A stretch of 44,839 nucleotides of DNA from Alphaproteobacteria bacterium (lineage in GTDB: Bacteria > Pseudomonadota > Alphaproteobacteria > GCA-2731375): assembly GCA_021776235.1 (NCBI GenBank), contig JAJFGG010000011.1, forward strand, positions 102,248-147,086, given 5' to 3'. A program made the translations under genes and the position numbers. The notes below the pieces were generated by a model. It saw only the letters and a program-made list of their open reading frames with translations, was not told the DNA's origin and did not search any database. Shown here in pieces: positions 26,434 through 34,724 of the stretch (the stretch's first letter is position 1; every line of letters starts with the position of its first letter).

Positions 26434-27591
26434 CTACAGGGCCATTTGCCGGGCAGCCAGATCCTTCATGATCTCGGCCGAGCCGCCACCAATGGCCATC
26501 ACCTTGGTCTCGCGATAGATCCGCTCTACCTTGCCGCCGCGCAGATAGCCGGCCCCGCCGAGGATTTGCATCGCCTCGTTGGCGCAGAACTCCATGGCCG
26601 CCGTGGCGTGTACCTTCAGCATGCAGACATCGGCCACCACGCGGTCGCCCTGCATGTCGCGCCAGGTCAATTCTTCCAGATAGGCCACGCCGGCGTTGAT
26701 CCGCATGGCCATGTCCACCAGCTTGTGCCGGATCACCTGGTTCTCGATCAACGGCTTGCCGAAGGTATGGCGTTCCCTGGCGTAGGCGGTGGCTTCATCC
26801 AGACAGGTCTGGGCATAACCCAGGGCGCCCGCCGACATGCCCAGGCGTTCATAGTTGAAATTATGCATGATGGCCTTGAAGCCCTGGTTTTCTTCGCCGA
26901 TCAGGTTGGCCACGGGCACCCGGACGTCATCGAAATACAGGGCGGCGGTGTCGGATGCCCACCAGCCCATTTTTTTCAATTTGCTGCGCTCGAACCCAGG
27001 GCGGTCACGCTCTATCAGCAGCAGCGAGATACCGCCCAGACCCTCGCCGCCCGTGCGCACCGCCACGGTGTAGAAATCGGCCCGGAAACCCGACGTGATG
27101 AACATTTTCTGGCCGTTGACGATGTAATCGTCGCCGTCGCGCCTGGCCGTGGTTTTCAGCCGCGCCACGTCGGAACCGCCCGATGGTTCGGTGACCGCCA
27201 GCGCGGCAATCTTTTCACCCGCCAGCACCGGCGGCAGCACCCGCGCCTTTAATTCATCGGACCCGAACTGCGCCAGATGAGGCGTGCCGATGGTATGGCT
27301 CATCAACGAGGCGTTGACCCCGCCGCTGCCCGCCCGCGTCAGTTCCTGGGAGGCGATGATGTTGTAGAACCGGTCACAGGCGATGCCGCCATATTCTTCC
27401 GGATAGCCCAGTTGCAGCAAACCGACCTCGGCTGCCTTCTTGTACAGCTCGCGGGGAAATTCTTCCGCCTCGTCCCAGGCCGCGGTATTTGGTTCGATCT
27501 CTTTCTCGACAAAGCGGCGCATGGTATCGCGAAAGGCCTCATGCTCTTCGGTGTAGTAGGGGCTTCGCCGTTGCTTGGGAAAGCTGTTCAT
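26434..27591 (-). CDS. Acyl-CoA dehydrogenase, first tandem copy
   Basis: This 385-residue protein is closely related to the following gene. It has the same 'AVTEPSGGSD' and 'GQKMFITSG' FAD motifs, the branched-chain type Glu in 'FNYERLG' (about 245-251) and the C-terminal 'I-G-G-G-S-A-E-I-M-K'. Differences cluster in the N-terminal half and around residues 84-98 (T-R-A-G-S-G-G-V-N-A versus C-R-C-G-S-G-G-L-A-A), which may shift chain-length preference. It follows the biotin carboxylase gene by 39 nt on the same strand, so it is part of the same operon. Confidence 0.95.
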   Translation of the reverse strand: MNSFPKQRRSPYYTEEHEAFRDTMRRFVEKEIEPNTAAWDEAEEFPRELYKKAAEVGLLQLGYPEEYGGIACDRFYNIIASQELTRAGSGGVNASLMSHTIGTPHLAQFGSDELKARVLPPVLAGEKIAALAVTEPSGGSDVARLKTTARRDGDDYIVNGQKMFITSGFRADFYTVAVRTGGEGLGGISLLLIERDRPGFERSKLKKMGWWASDTAALYFDDVRVPVANLIGEENQGFKAIMHNFNYERLGMSAGALGYAQTCLDEATAYARERHTFGKPLIENQVIRHKLVDMAMRINAGVAYLEELTWRDMQGDRVVADVCMLKVHATAAMEFCANEAMQILGGAGYLRGGKVERIYRETKVMAIGGGSAEIMKDLAARQMAL

Positions 27592-27630
27592 TGACTTTCT
27601 CCCACACCGCCATTTTGCCGCGCCATTATC

Positions 27631-29586
27631 CTATTCCGCCGCTTCGGCATCCGCCGCCGTGACCTCCGCCAGCATTTGTCTTGGGTCGACCTGATCTCCT
27701 TCCGCGACGCCGATCAATTTGACCACGCCGTCGGCAGGCGCCTTGATCTCATGTTCCATCTTCATGGCTTCCAGGATCACCAGGATCTGGCCTTTTGCCA
27801 CGGTCTCTCCCGGACCGGCCCGGACCGAGACGATGCGCCCGGCCATGGGGGCGATCAAACGGCCATCGCCTGCCTTTTCCCTGGCTGCCGCCAATTCGGG
27901 GGTGAATTCGAAAAAGCGGTTGCCGGCGCCCGCCAAATCCAGATGCAGATCGTTGCCCTCGAACGCAAAACTGGCCCATTGCTGCACCCCCGCGCAGCGG
28001 AAGCGCACCCGCCCGTCCGCAACGCTTAGCAATTCCAGTTCGACTAATTCATCCGCGCCCAGGCTGACCTGGTAGCCGGCCTCGGCGGGCGCTACCCGGC
28101 AGAGGCATTGTTCCTCGCCAAAGCGCAAATCAATGGCGACGACTATCGGCGACGCGGAGCGCCAGGCGACCCGATCCTGGGCGCTGTGCCGGTACAGCAA
28201 GACAGCCGCCAGGGCGCGGGCCGCCGCGTCCGGTTGCGGCCGCTGCAAATCAGGAAAATACTTGGCAATGAAGGCCGTCGTGGCCGCGCCTTCGGCGAAC
28301 GCGGGATGGCGGAGCACCTGCAGCAGGAAGCCGCGATTGTTCGGCAGGCCCAACAGGACGGTATCTTCCAGGCCACGCAACAGGCGGCGCCGGGCCTCCT
28401 CTCGATTGCGGCCATGGGCGATAACCTTGGCCACCATGGGATCGTAAAACGGGGAGATTTCCTGGCCCTCGGCAATACCGGTATCGACCCGTACTTCGAC
28501 AGACGGCCGCCATGCCGCTACCGTGCCGGTCTGTGGCAGGAATTCCGCGTACGGGTCCTCGGCATACAGCCGCACTTCCATGGCGTGACCGTCAAAACCG
28601 ATGGCATCCTGGGTCAGGGGCAAGACGTCACCTGCCGCCACATCCAGTTGCCAGGCGACAAGGTCCAGGCCGGTGATCATTTCGGTCACCGGATGTTCCA
28701 CTTGCAGCCGGGTATTCATCTCCAAAAAGTAGAAACTTCCGTCGGCGCCAAGCAGAAACTCCACCGTGCCCGCGCCCACGTATTCGATCGCCTGGGCCGC
28801 GGCCACCGCCGCCTCGCCCATGGCAGCACGAAGCCCGGCGTCAACCACTGGTGAGGGCGCCTCTTCCACCACTTTTTGGTGGCGCCGCTGAACCGAACAA
28901 TCCCGCTCGCCCAAATGCACGCAGTTGCCATGGGCATCGGCGAAGACCTGGATTTCCACATGCCGCGGCTCAACCACCGCCTTTTCCAGGATCAACTCGC
29001 CCGAGCCAAAGGCATTCTCGGCCTCGGACCGGGCGCCGGATATGGCTGCCGACAGGGCACCCGGGTCCGGGACCAGACGCATACCGCGCCCGCCGCCGCC
29101 CGCCGCCGCCTTGACCATCAGCGGAAAGCCAATTTTTTCGCCCGACGCCAGCAACACCGCGTCATCCTGGTCCGCGCCGTTGTAGCCCGGCACGCAGGGA
29201 ACCTCGGCCTCCGCCATGCGCAGCTTGGCAAGCCGTTTATTGCCCATCAGCTCGATGGCCTGGGGCGACGGGCCGATGAAGGTCAGCCCGGCAGCGGCGC
29301 AGGCGCGGGCGAAATCCGCATTTTCGGCCAGAAATCCATAGCCGGGATGCACCGCATCCGCCCCGGACCGGTCCGCCGCCTCCAAGATAGCCTCTACGTT
29401 CAGGTAGGACGCGGCCACAGGTGCCGGGCCGATGCAGACGGCCTGATCGGCCATTTGCACGTGCGGCGCATCGGCATCGGCCGCGGAATAAACCGCAACC
29501 GTGCGATAGCCCATATGATGGGCCGTCCGCATTATGCGGCAGGCGATCTCGCCGCGATTGGCAATCAGGACCTTGCTGAAGGCCAT
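27631..29586 (-). CDS. atuF: Acyl-CoA carboxylase alpha subunit: biotin carboxylase plus biotin carrier (AtuF/LiuD type)
   Basis: This 651-residue subunit carboxylates its own biotin using ATP and bicarbonate. The N-terminal biotin carboxylase domain starts 'LIANRGEIACRI', with the ATP-grasp glycine loop 'KAAAGGGGRGMR' (about 160-171) and 'FLEMNTRLQVEHPVTE' near 287-302. A BT-like linker follows, then the carrier domain with 'EAMKMEHE' biotinyl-Lys near residue 612. Length fits AtuF and LiuD (about 655). Its position after the AtuE-like gene and the paired AtuC-like beta subunit suggest geranyl-CoA or similar carboxylase rather than methylcrotonyl-CoA carboxylase. Alpha subunits alone cannot distinguish these. 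Confidence 0.9.
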   Translation of the reverse strand: MAFSKVLIANRGEIACRIMRTAHHMGYRTVAVYSAADADAPHVQMADQAVCIGPAPVAASYLNVEAILEAADRSGADAVHPGYGFLAENADFARACAAAGLTFIGPSPQAIELMGNKRLAKLRMAEAEVPCVPGYNGADQDDAVLLASGEKIGFPLMVKAAAGGGGRGMRLVPDPGALSAAISGARSEAENAFGSGELILEKAVVEPRHVEIQVFADAHGNCVHLGERDCSVQRRHQKVVEEAPSPVVDAGLRAAMGEAAVAAAQAIEYVGAGTVEFLLGADGSFYFLEMNTRLQVEHPVTEMITGLDLVAWQLDVAAGDVLPLTQDAIGFDGHAMEVRLYAEDPYAEFLPQTGTVAAWRPSVEVRVDTGIAEGQEISPFYDPMVAKVIAHGRNREEARRRLLRGLEDTVLLGLPNNRGFLLQVLRHPAFAEGAATTAFIAKYFPDLQRPQPDAAARALAAVLLYRHSAQDRVAWRSASPIVVAIDLRFGEEQCLCRVAPAEAGYQVSLGADELVELELLSVADGRVRFRCAGVQQWASFAFEGNDLHLDLAGAGNRFFEFTPELAAAREKAGDGRLIAPMAGRIVSVRAGPGETVAKGQILVILEAMKMEHEIKAPADGVVKLIGVAEGDQVDPRQMLAEVTAADAEAAE

Positions 29587-29606
29587 GGTTTTCCTATCCC
29601 TTCGAT

Positions 29607-30410
29607 CTAATCAACAGCCCAGGCGGGCTTGCGTTTGTTCAGGAAGGCATCGACACCCTCTTTTGCGGCGTCCGAACGCATGGCGCCGGCGAACTGCTGC
29701 GCCGCGGCCTCGATCACTTCCTCCCGCGGCCGGGTCAGGCCCAGACGCATGATGTATTTATTGCCAGCGACACCTTCCGCCGCGCAGCCCTGCACCTGCG
29801 CCAGCACTTCAGAGATTTTGGCCTCCATGGCATCCACGTCCGCTGCCAGATGGTGTACCAGGCCAAGCTCGACGGCCTCCTTCGCCTGAAAGCGCGCGCC
29901 GGTGGCGGCCAGCATGCGCGCCCTGGTCAGTCCAATGCGTTCCACCACCAGTGGTAAAACCTGACTGGCGATCAGGCCCAGGCGCGCCTCGGGCAGACCA
30001 AACAGGGCGCCATCCACGGCAATGGCCACGTCGGAGGAACAGGTGAAACCCATGCCGCCACCCAGCGAAGCACCCTCGATCCCGGCGATCACCGCCTGGG
30101 GGGCCTGATTGATGCGGTCCAGCATCTGTCCGTAATTGCGGTTCGAGGCAACCACTGGGTCCTCCGCCGCCTCTCCCTGGCCCGGGGCAAAACCTTTGAT
30201 ATCGCCACCCGCGCTGAAATTGCCGCCCGCCCCGCGCAGCACGATGGCACGCAGGCTGCGATCGTCATGCACGGCGTCCATGACCGCCGTAATCTCTCCT
30301 ACCATATCAGCATTCAGGGCGTTCTTGCGCTCCGGGCGGTTGAAGGTCAGATGCAGCACCCAATCCTCGCGGCGCAATTCGATGGCGGTGGTTTTTGGCA
30401 AAGTGCTCAT
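29607..30410 (-). CDS. atuE: Enoyl-CoA hydratase of the methylglutaconyl / isohexenylglutaconyl-CoA hydratase type (AtuE-like)
   Basis: This 267-residue crotonase has oxyanion-hole segments 'GNFSAGGDI' and 'EGASLGGGMG'. The first hydratase Glu is Gly ('GGGMGF'), while the second is kept in 'GLPEARLGLI'. That combination, with 'L-G-L-I-x-x-x-V-x-P-L-V-V-E-R-I-G', is as in methylglutaconyl-CoA hydratases (AUH/LiuC) and AtuE. It would hydrate the carboxylated product of the neighbouring carboxylase. Its ATGA overlaps the stop of the upstream acyl-CoA dehydrogenase gene by 4 nt. Confidence 0.88.
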   Translation of the reverse strand: MSTLPKTTAIELRREDWVLHLTFNRPERKNALNADMVGEITAVMDAVHDDRSLRAIVLRGAGGNFSAGGDIKGFAPGQGEAAEDPVVASNRNYGQMLDRINQAPQAVIAGIEGASLGGGMGFTCSSDVAIAVDGALFGLPEARLGLIASQVLPLVVERIGLTRARMLAATGARFQAKEAVELGLVHHLAADVDAMEAKISEVLAQVQGCAAEGVAGNKYIMRLGLTRPREEVIEAAAQQFAGAMRSDAAKEGVDAFLNKRKPAWAVD

Positions 30411-31573
30411 TTATTTCTCCGCGCCGGCAGGATGCCCATGTATTTCGAGAGGATCTGCAGCATCACTTCATCGGCGCCGCCGCCGATGGAGAGCAGACGG
30501 CCATCGCGAAACAGCCGCGCGATCTTGTTCTCCCACATGAAGCCCATGCCGCCCCAATATTGCAGGCAGCTATCCGACAACTCGCGGACCAGGCGGCCGG
30601 CCTTCAGCTTGGCCATGGACGCGAGATAGGTGACATCTTCGCCGGCCACCAGCTTCTCGGCCGCACGGTAGATCAGCGAGCGCAACAGTTCGACTTCCGT
30701 TTGAAGTTCGGCCAAACGAAAATGCACCACCTGATTATCCAGCACCGAACCGCCGAAGATCTTACGCTCGCGGGTATATTCGATGGTGTCTTCGATGGCC
30801 TTTTCCATGGGCCGCAACAGGGTGACCGCCCCCCACAGGCGCTCCTCCTGAAATTGGATCATCTGATACCTAAAGCCCTCGCCTTCGTTGCCAATACGAT
30901 TACGTTGCGGCACCCGCACATCGTCGAAATAGATCAGAGCCGTGTCTGAGGCCCGCATACCCATCTTGTTCAAGGTCCGTTCCACCGTGACGCCGGGACT
31001 GTCCATGGGCACACAAATGAGAGTCTTGTTGCGGTGCACAGGGCCATCGGAGGTATTGCACAGCAGGCAAACCCAATCGGCCTGGGCCCCGTTTGTAATA
31101 AACATCTTGGAGCCATTGATGACGTAGTCATCGCCATCCTTGCGCGCGGCCGTCTTCAATGAGGCAACATCGGAGCCGGCGCCCGGCTCGGTCACGCCAA
31201 TGCAGGCAACCATGTCGCCGGAAATGGCGGGGGCAAGGAATTGCCGGCGCAACTCGTCGGATCCGAACTGCGCCAGAGCCGGCGTCGCCATGGCAGTTTG
31301 CACTCCGATAGCCATGGGCACAGAGCCATGATCGGCGGTGGCGAGCTCTTCCGCGAAGGCTATGACATAGGAATAATCCAGGCCCATGCCGCCAAACTCC
31401 TCGGCCTTGTCAACGCCCAGGAAACCTTGCTGGCCCAGCTTTTTGAACAAATCGTGGGCCGGGAAACCTCCGGCCTCTTCCCAGGCGTCCACATGGGGGT
31501 TGATCTCGGCGGCCACGAACCGGCGGACGGAATTGCGTAATTCTTCGTGCTGGTCGGTAAATAACATGGCCAA
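30407..31573 (-). CDS. atuD: Acyl-CoA dehydrogenase, citronellyl-CoA dehydrogenase-like (AtuD-like)
   Basis: This 388-residue FAD flavoprotein has 'GVTEPGAGSD' (about 135-144) and 'GSKMFITNG' (about 162-170) for FAD and acyl-CoA binding. The C-terminal 'S-I-G-G-G-A-D-E-V-M-L' lacks the medium-chain type Glu, and a Glu in 'QFQEERLWG' takes its place. The N-terminus 'R-R-F-V-A-A-E-I-N-P-H-V-D-A-W-E' and the 'GLDYSY' segment resemble citronellyl-CoA dehydrogenase AtuD as I remember it. Only moderately similar to the two tandem dehydrogenases downstream. It is 20 nt after the carboxyltransferase gene. Confidence 0.92.
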   Translation of the reverse strand: MAMLFTDQHEELRNSVRRFVAAEINPHVDAWEEAGGFPAHDLFKKLGQQGFLGVDKAEEFGGMGLDYSYVIAFAEELATADHGSVPMAIGVQTAMATPALAQFGSDELRRQFLAPAISGDMVACIGVTEPGAGSDVASLKTAARKDGDDYVINGSKMFITNGAQADWVCLLCNTSDGPVHRNKTLICVPMDSPGVTVERTLNKMGMRASDTALIYFDDVRVPQRNRIGNEGEGFRYQMIQFQEERLWGAVTLLRPMEKAIEDTIEYTRERKIFGGSVLDNQVVHFRLAELQTEVELLRSLIYRAAEKLVAGEDVTYLASMAKLKAGRLVRELSDSCLQYWGGMGFMWENKIARLFRDGRLLSIGGGADEVMLQILSKYMGILPARRNK

Positions 31574-31593
31574 TTATCCGTCGTTGCTGTGAT

Positions 31594-33216
31594 CTAACCG
31601 CGCGCGACACCAAAGGTGTTGCCCCGCAAGGGCCGCCGCTCCGCCTCGGTGCAAATGGACAGGCTATAGGCCAGAACCTTGCGGCTATCGCGCGGATCGA
31701 TAATGCCGTCGTCCCACAACCGCGCCGTGGCATAGAGGGCAGTGGATTCCGCATCAATCTGGCTGACAATGGCGTTGAACATCTTGTCCAGGGCCGCCGT
31801 GTCCGGCTCTTTGCCGTCGCGGCGCGCCTTGGCCTCGGTGACGATGCGCATGACCCCCGCGGCCTGTTCCCCGCCCATCACCGATATTCGGTAGTTGGGC
31901 CAGGCGAAAATGAATCTTGGATCGAAAGAACGTCCGCACATGCCGTAGTTGCCGGCCCCGAAAGAGCCGCCGACCATCAGAGTAATCTGCGGCACTGTGG
32001 CGTTGGCAACGGCCTGAATCATTTTCGAGCCATGCTTGACGATGCCGCCCATCTCGGCCTCGCGGCCGACCATATAGCCAGTGGTATTCTGCAGGTAGAT
32101 AATCGGCGTCCCGGATTGGCAACAAAGCTGAATGAATTGCGCCGCCTTGACCGAGCCTTGCGCGTCTATGGGCCCATTGTTACCGATAATGCCGCAAGGA
32201 TAGCCTTCGATACTGGCATGACCACAAACCGTTGCGATGCCATAGGATGCCTTGAAATCCAGGAAACTGGAACCGTCCACCAGGCGGGCGATCAATTCAC
32301 GTACATCATAGGGCTTGGAATAGTCCACGGGCACCAGGCCCAGCAACTCCTCGCTATCATAGAGGGGCGGCTGATAGCTCGGCAGCGGATGCTGGGGCAG
32401 GCGGTCATTCCAACGCAATTTGGCCATGACATCGCGGGCCACGGCGATGGCCTGGGCATCGTCATCGGCAATATACTCCGCCGTTCCGGCCATGGAGGCG
32501 TGCATCTCAGCGCCGCCGAGCTCTTCGTCCGTGGCGATCTCGCCGGTTGCGGATTTCAGCAGCGGCGGCCCGGCCAGAAATATCTTGGCCCGGTCCCGCA
32601 CGACCACCACATAGTCCGACAGGCCCGGCACATAGGCGCCACCGGCGGTGGAGGAGCCGTGCACCACGGTCACCTGCGGAATGCCGGCGGCGGACAGACG
32701 GGACTGATTGGCAAATGTACGCCCGCCTTCGACAAACAATTCGGATTGATACAGCAGATTGGCGCCGCCGGATTCCACCAGGGCGATGGTCGGAAGCTTG
32801 TTCTCGAAGGCGATCTGCTGACTGCGCAGCTTTTTCTTCAGGCCCATGGGGGTCGAAGTGCCCCCCTTGATACCGGAATCACTGGCCGAAATCATGCAAC
32901 GCACGCCGGAGACTACGCCGACACCGTTGATGCCGCCGCCGCCCAAAGGGTTTTCCTTGCCGTCATCATCATGCATGCCCAATCCGGCCAGGGTGGACAG
33001 CTCCACAAACGGTGCGCCACGGTCCAATAGCAAATTGACCCGGTCACGGGGCAGCAACTGTCCCCGCGCCTCGAACCGTGGCCGGGCCCGTTCGGAATAG
33101 GCCCGCACCCGGGCTTCCAGCAGCCGCACACCATCCAGCAACGCCAGCATCGCGGCCCGGTTCTTGGTAAAACTGTCCGATTTCGGATCGACGGAAGAGG
33201 TGATGGCCGGCATCAA
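31594..33216 (-). CDS. atuC: Acyl-CoA carboxylase beta subunit (carboxyltransferase), geranyl-CoA carboxylase-like (AtuC-like)
   Basis: This 540-residue carboxyltransferase transfers CO2 from biotin to a 3-methyl-enoyl-CoA. N- and C-half crotonase-like domains are clear, with 'G-G-A-Y-V-P-G-L-S-D-Y', 'FLAGPPLLKSATGE' and 'GSFGAGNYGMCGR'. Methylcrotonyl-CoA carboxylase beta subunits have F-P-D-R-x-H-F-G-R-x-F-x-N-Q after 'S-G-G-A-N-L'; here the segment is 'E-L-F-V-E-G-G-R-T-F-A-N-Q', smaller and with Gly-Gly. That matches my recollection of AtuC and suits a longer acyl chain such as geranyl. Its ATG overlaps the upstream SDR stop by 4 nt. Confidence 0.9.
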   Translation of the reverse strand: MMPAITSSVDPKSDSFTKNRAAMLALLDGVRLLEARVRAYSERARPRFEARGQLLPRDRVNLLLDRGAPFVELSTLAGLGMHDDDGKENPLGGGGINGVGVVSGVRCMISASDSGIKGGTSTPMGLKKKLRSQQIAFENKLPTIALVESGGANLLYQSELFVEGGRTFANQSRLSAAGIPQVTVVHGSSTAGGAYVPGLSDYVVVVRDRAKIFLAGPPLLKSATGEIATDEELGGAEMHASMAGTAEYIADDDAQAIAVARDVMAKLRWNDRLPQHPLPSYQPPLYDSEELLGLVPVDYSKPYDVRELIARLVDGSSFLDFKASYGIATVCGHASIEGYPCGIIGNNGPIDAQGSVKAAQFIQLCCQSGTPIIYLQNTTGYMVGREAEMGGIVKHGSKMIQAVANATVPQITLMVGGSFGAGNYGMCGRSFDPRFIFAWPNYRISVMGGEQAAGVMRIVTEAKARRDGKEPDTAALDKMFNAIVSQIDAESTALYATARLWDDGIIDPRDSRKVLAYSLSICTEAERRPLRGNTFGVARG

Positions 33217-34100
33217 TTGTCGTCCATTTCATCGGTCTCGCTGAGTACCTTGGGCAGAATTTCCCGGTGGAACCCCGCGAAATGCGAATTGCCCGGTCCG
33301 TCGGGCAGATGGTAATTGTGTGGCATGTTGGGGGCGGCGCCATCGACCCGTAGGCAGGTGCCGGTAATGTAGGCGGCCGCCGGGCTCAATAAAAATACGA
33401 TTGCCGCCGCCACCTCCGCCTCGCGGCCCAGGCGCGCAATAGGCACGTGTTTGGCCAAGGTACGGATCGTCTTGCGGGTCTCGCCGTCATATGTGTCAAA
33501 GCCCGAGGACGCGATCCAGCCGGGCGCCACGCCATTGACCCGGATGCCGAAGCGGCCCCATTCCACTGCCGCCGTCATGGTGAAGTTTTCCATGCCCCCC
33601 CGGGCGGCGCCGGAATGGCCCATGGACGGCATCGACATCCAATGATCGGCGGTGATGTTGATAATCACACCGGCCCCTTGCGCCTTCATGCATTGGTTGT
33701 AGACCTCGCGGGCCATCATGAAACCGCCTGTCAGATTGGTCCGGACCACGGTCTCCCAACCCTTCTGGCTGATATCCTCCAAATTGGCTGGGAACTGACC
33801 GCCGGCGTTGTTGACCAGGCCGTAGATGGGGCCGTCCCGGCCGACGATCATATCAATCGCGGCGATAACGTCTTCTTCGATGCGAATGTCGAGAATCTGG
33901 ATATCGGCCTTGCCGCCATCCTCAATGATCTCCGCCTGAACCTGGACCAGTTTTTCGCGGTTGCGGCCGACCAGCACCACCTTGGCGCCAAGGGCCGCCA
34001 GTTCGTGGGCCGTACAACGGCCAATGCCGCTGCCCGCCCCCGTAACGATGATGGTTTCGCCGGCAAATAGTCCGGGCCGAAACACAGTTCCGTAAGGCAT
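33213..34100 (-). CDS. atuB: Short-chain dehydrogenase/reductase family protein (AtuB-like), lacking the YxxxK motif
   Basis: This 295-residue Rossmann-fold protein is the first gene of the seven-gene operon. NAD(P) binding is clear ('VTGAGSGIGR', about 20-29; 'VNNAGG', about 96-101), as are the SDR 'R-V-N-G-V-A-P-G' and 'G-T-C-L-R-V-D-G' segments. The catalytic Tyr-x3-Lys is absent; the stretch is 'GHSGAARGGMENF', as in 2,4-dienoyl-CoA reductases. In Pseudomonas the equivalent AtuB is listed as a citronellol/citronellal dehydrogenase. The active site here fits an enoyl- or dienoyl-CoA reductase better. The operator-like palindrome lies about 90 nt upstream. Confidence 0.88.
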   Translation of the reverse strand: MPYGTVFRPGLFAGETIIVTGAGSGIGRCTAHELAALGAKVVLVGRNREKLVQVQAEIIEDGGKADIQILDIRIEEDVIAAIDMIVGRDGPIYGLVNNAGGQFPANLEDISQKGWETVVRTNLTGGFMMAREVYNQCMKAQGAGVIINITADHWMSMPSMGHSGAARGGMENFTMTAAVEWGRFGIRVNGVAPGWIASSGFDTYDGETRKTIRTLAKHVPIARLGREAEVAAAIVFLLSPAAAYITGTCLRVDGAAPNMPHNYHLPDGPGNSHFAGFHREILPKVLSETDEMDDN

Positions 34101-34189
34101 CGCATCTCTCTATCTGATGGCGGCATTTGGGCGCATCGATAAGGCCTATTCGCGCGCCGGAATGGAACTCAATAGTGCCTGAAGGCTAC

Positions 34190-34212
34190 TTTACGTTAAC
34201 GTCAACGTCAAG
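34190..34212 (-). promoter_or_regulatory. LiuR-like MerR operator upstream of the atu-like operon
   Basis: TTTACGTTAACGTCAA (34190-34205) is a 16-bp palindrome with one mismatch, extended by a further ACGTCAAG so that the half-site AACGTCAA occurs twice. On the minus strand it reads TTGACG TTGACG TTAACG, which includes a perfect -35-like TTGACG. It resembles the motif reported for LiuR, the MerR-family regulator of leucine and acyclic terpene catabolism. It lies 90 nt before the SDR start. No regulator gene is in the window. Confidence 0.55.
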
Positions 34213-34328
34213 AATTGGCCATGGCTGACAAGGACCGCATTTGCGCCATTGCTTTCGCCATGCTGCGGCGCTATGTGATGGTTTGGTGGTAATTCGCCAA
34301 AAGAGATAATTCTGGGAGATTCACGAAT

Positions 34329-34631
34329 ATGAGCTTGGAACAGTTGACCGACGGTTTGCGCGATCGGGTAGGCGAGGATTGCGGCCTGGGTGCCAGTGTG
34401 AAATGGGACTTCGGCGACGGTACTTTTTTGTTTTTGGACGCCTCCCAGGTGCCCAACGCGGTTTCCAACGACGACAGCGATGCTGACTGCACGTTGAAGA
34501 TCAGCATCGACGATTTCACCGCCATGATCGGCGGCGAATTGGATGGCACCACCGCTTTCATGACCGGCAAGCTGAAGATTGAAGGCGACATGGGTATTGC
34601 CATGAAACTGCAAGGTGTACTGAGCGGCTAG
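34329..34631 (+). CDS. SCP2 sterol/lipid-binding domain protein
   Basis: This 100-residue single-domain protein matches the sterol carrier protein 2 fold. Visible are the 'V-K-W-D-F-G-D-G-T-F-L-F-L-D' strands, the acidic 'S-D-A-D-C-T-L-K-I-S-I-D-D-F' segment, and the lipid-binding C-terminus 'A-F-M-T-G-K-L-K-I-E-G-D-M-G-I-A-M-K-L'. Such proteins bind fatty acyl or isoprenoid lipids. GGGAG lies 12 nt before ATG 34329. It is divergent from the atu-like operon and shares its 228-nt promoter region, which suggests a role in acyl or isoprenoid handling. Confidence 0.88.
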   Translation: MSLEQLTDGLRDRVGEDCGLGASVKWDFGDGTFLFLDASQVPNAVSNDDSDADCTLKISIDDFTAMIGGELDGTTAFMTGKLKIEGDMGIAMKLQGVLSG

Positions 34632-34696
34632 CGACAGCGAACCTCGGGTATTCTTGCTTGAGGCGGCTGCGTCAGCAGTCGACGTTGCTCATGGAT

Positions 34697-34712
34697 GGCC
34701 CCAATTCGGGCC
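34697..34712. terminator. GC-rich hairpin between SCP2 gene and the small minus-strand ORF
   Basis: GGCCC-caattc-GGGCC is a 5-bp GC stem in the convergent gap. No T-tract follows on either strand, so it is at best a weak terminator. Confidence 0.3.
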
Positions 34713-34724
34713 TTCAACAGGACA

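Noticed and set aside
25267-34100. Operon as a plain leucine degradation (liu) cluster
   Set aside because: The five-gene order matches atu, the carboxyltransferase lacks the segment typical of methylcrotonyl-CoA carboxylase, and no isovaleryl-CoA dehydrogenase with its usual neighbours or HMG-CoA lyase is present. A liu-like role is not fully excluded.
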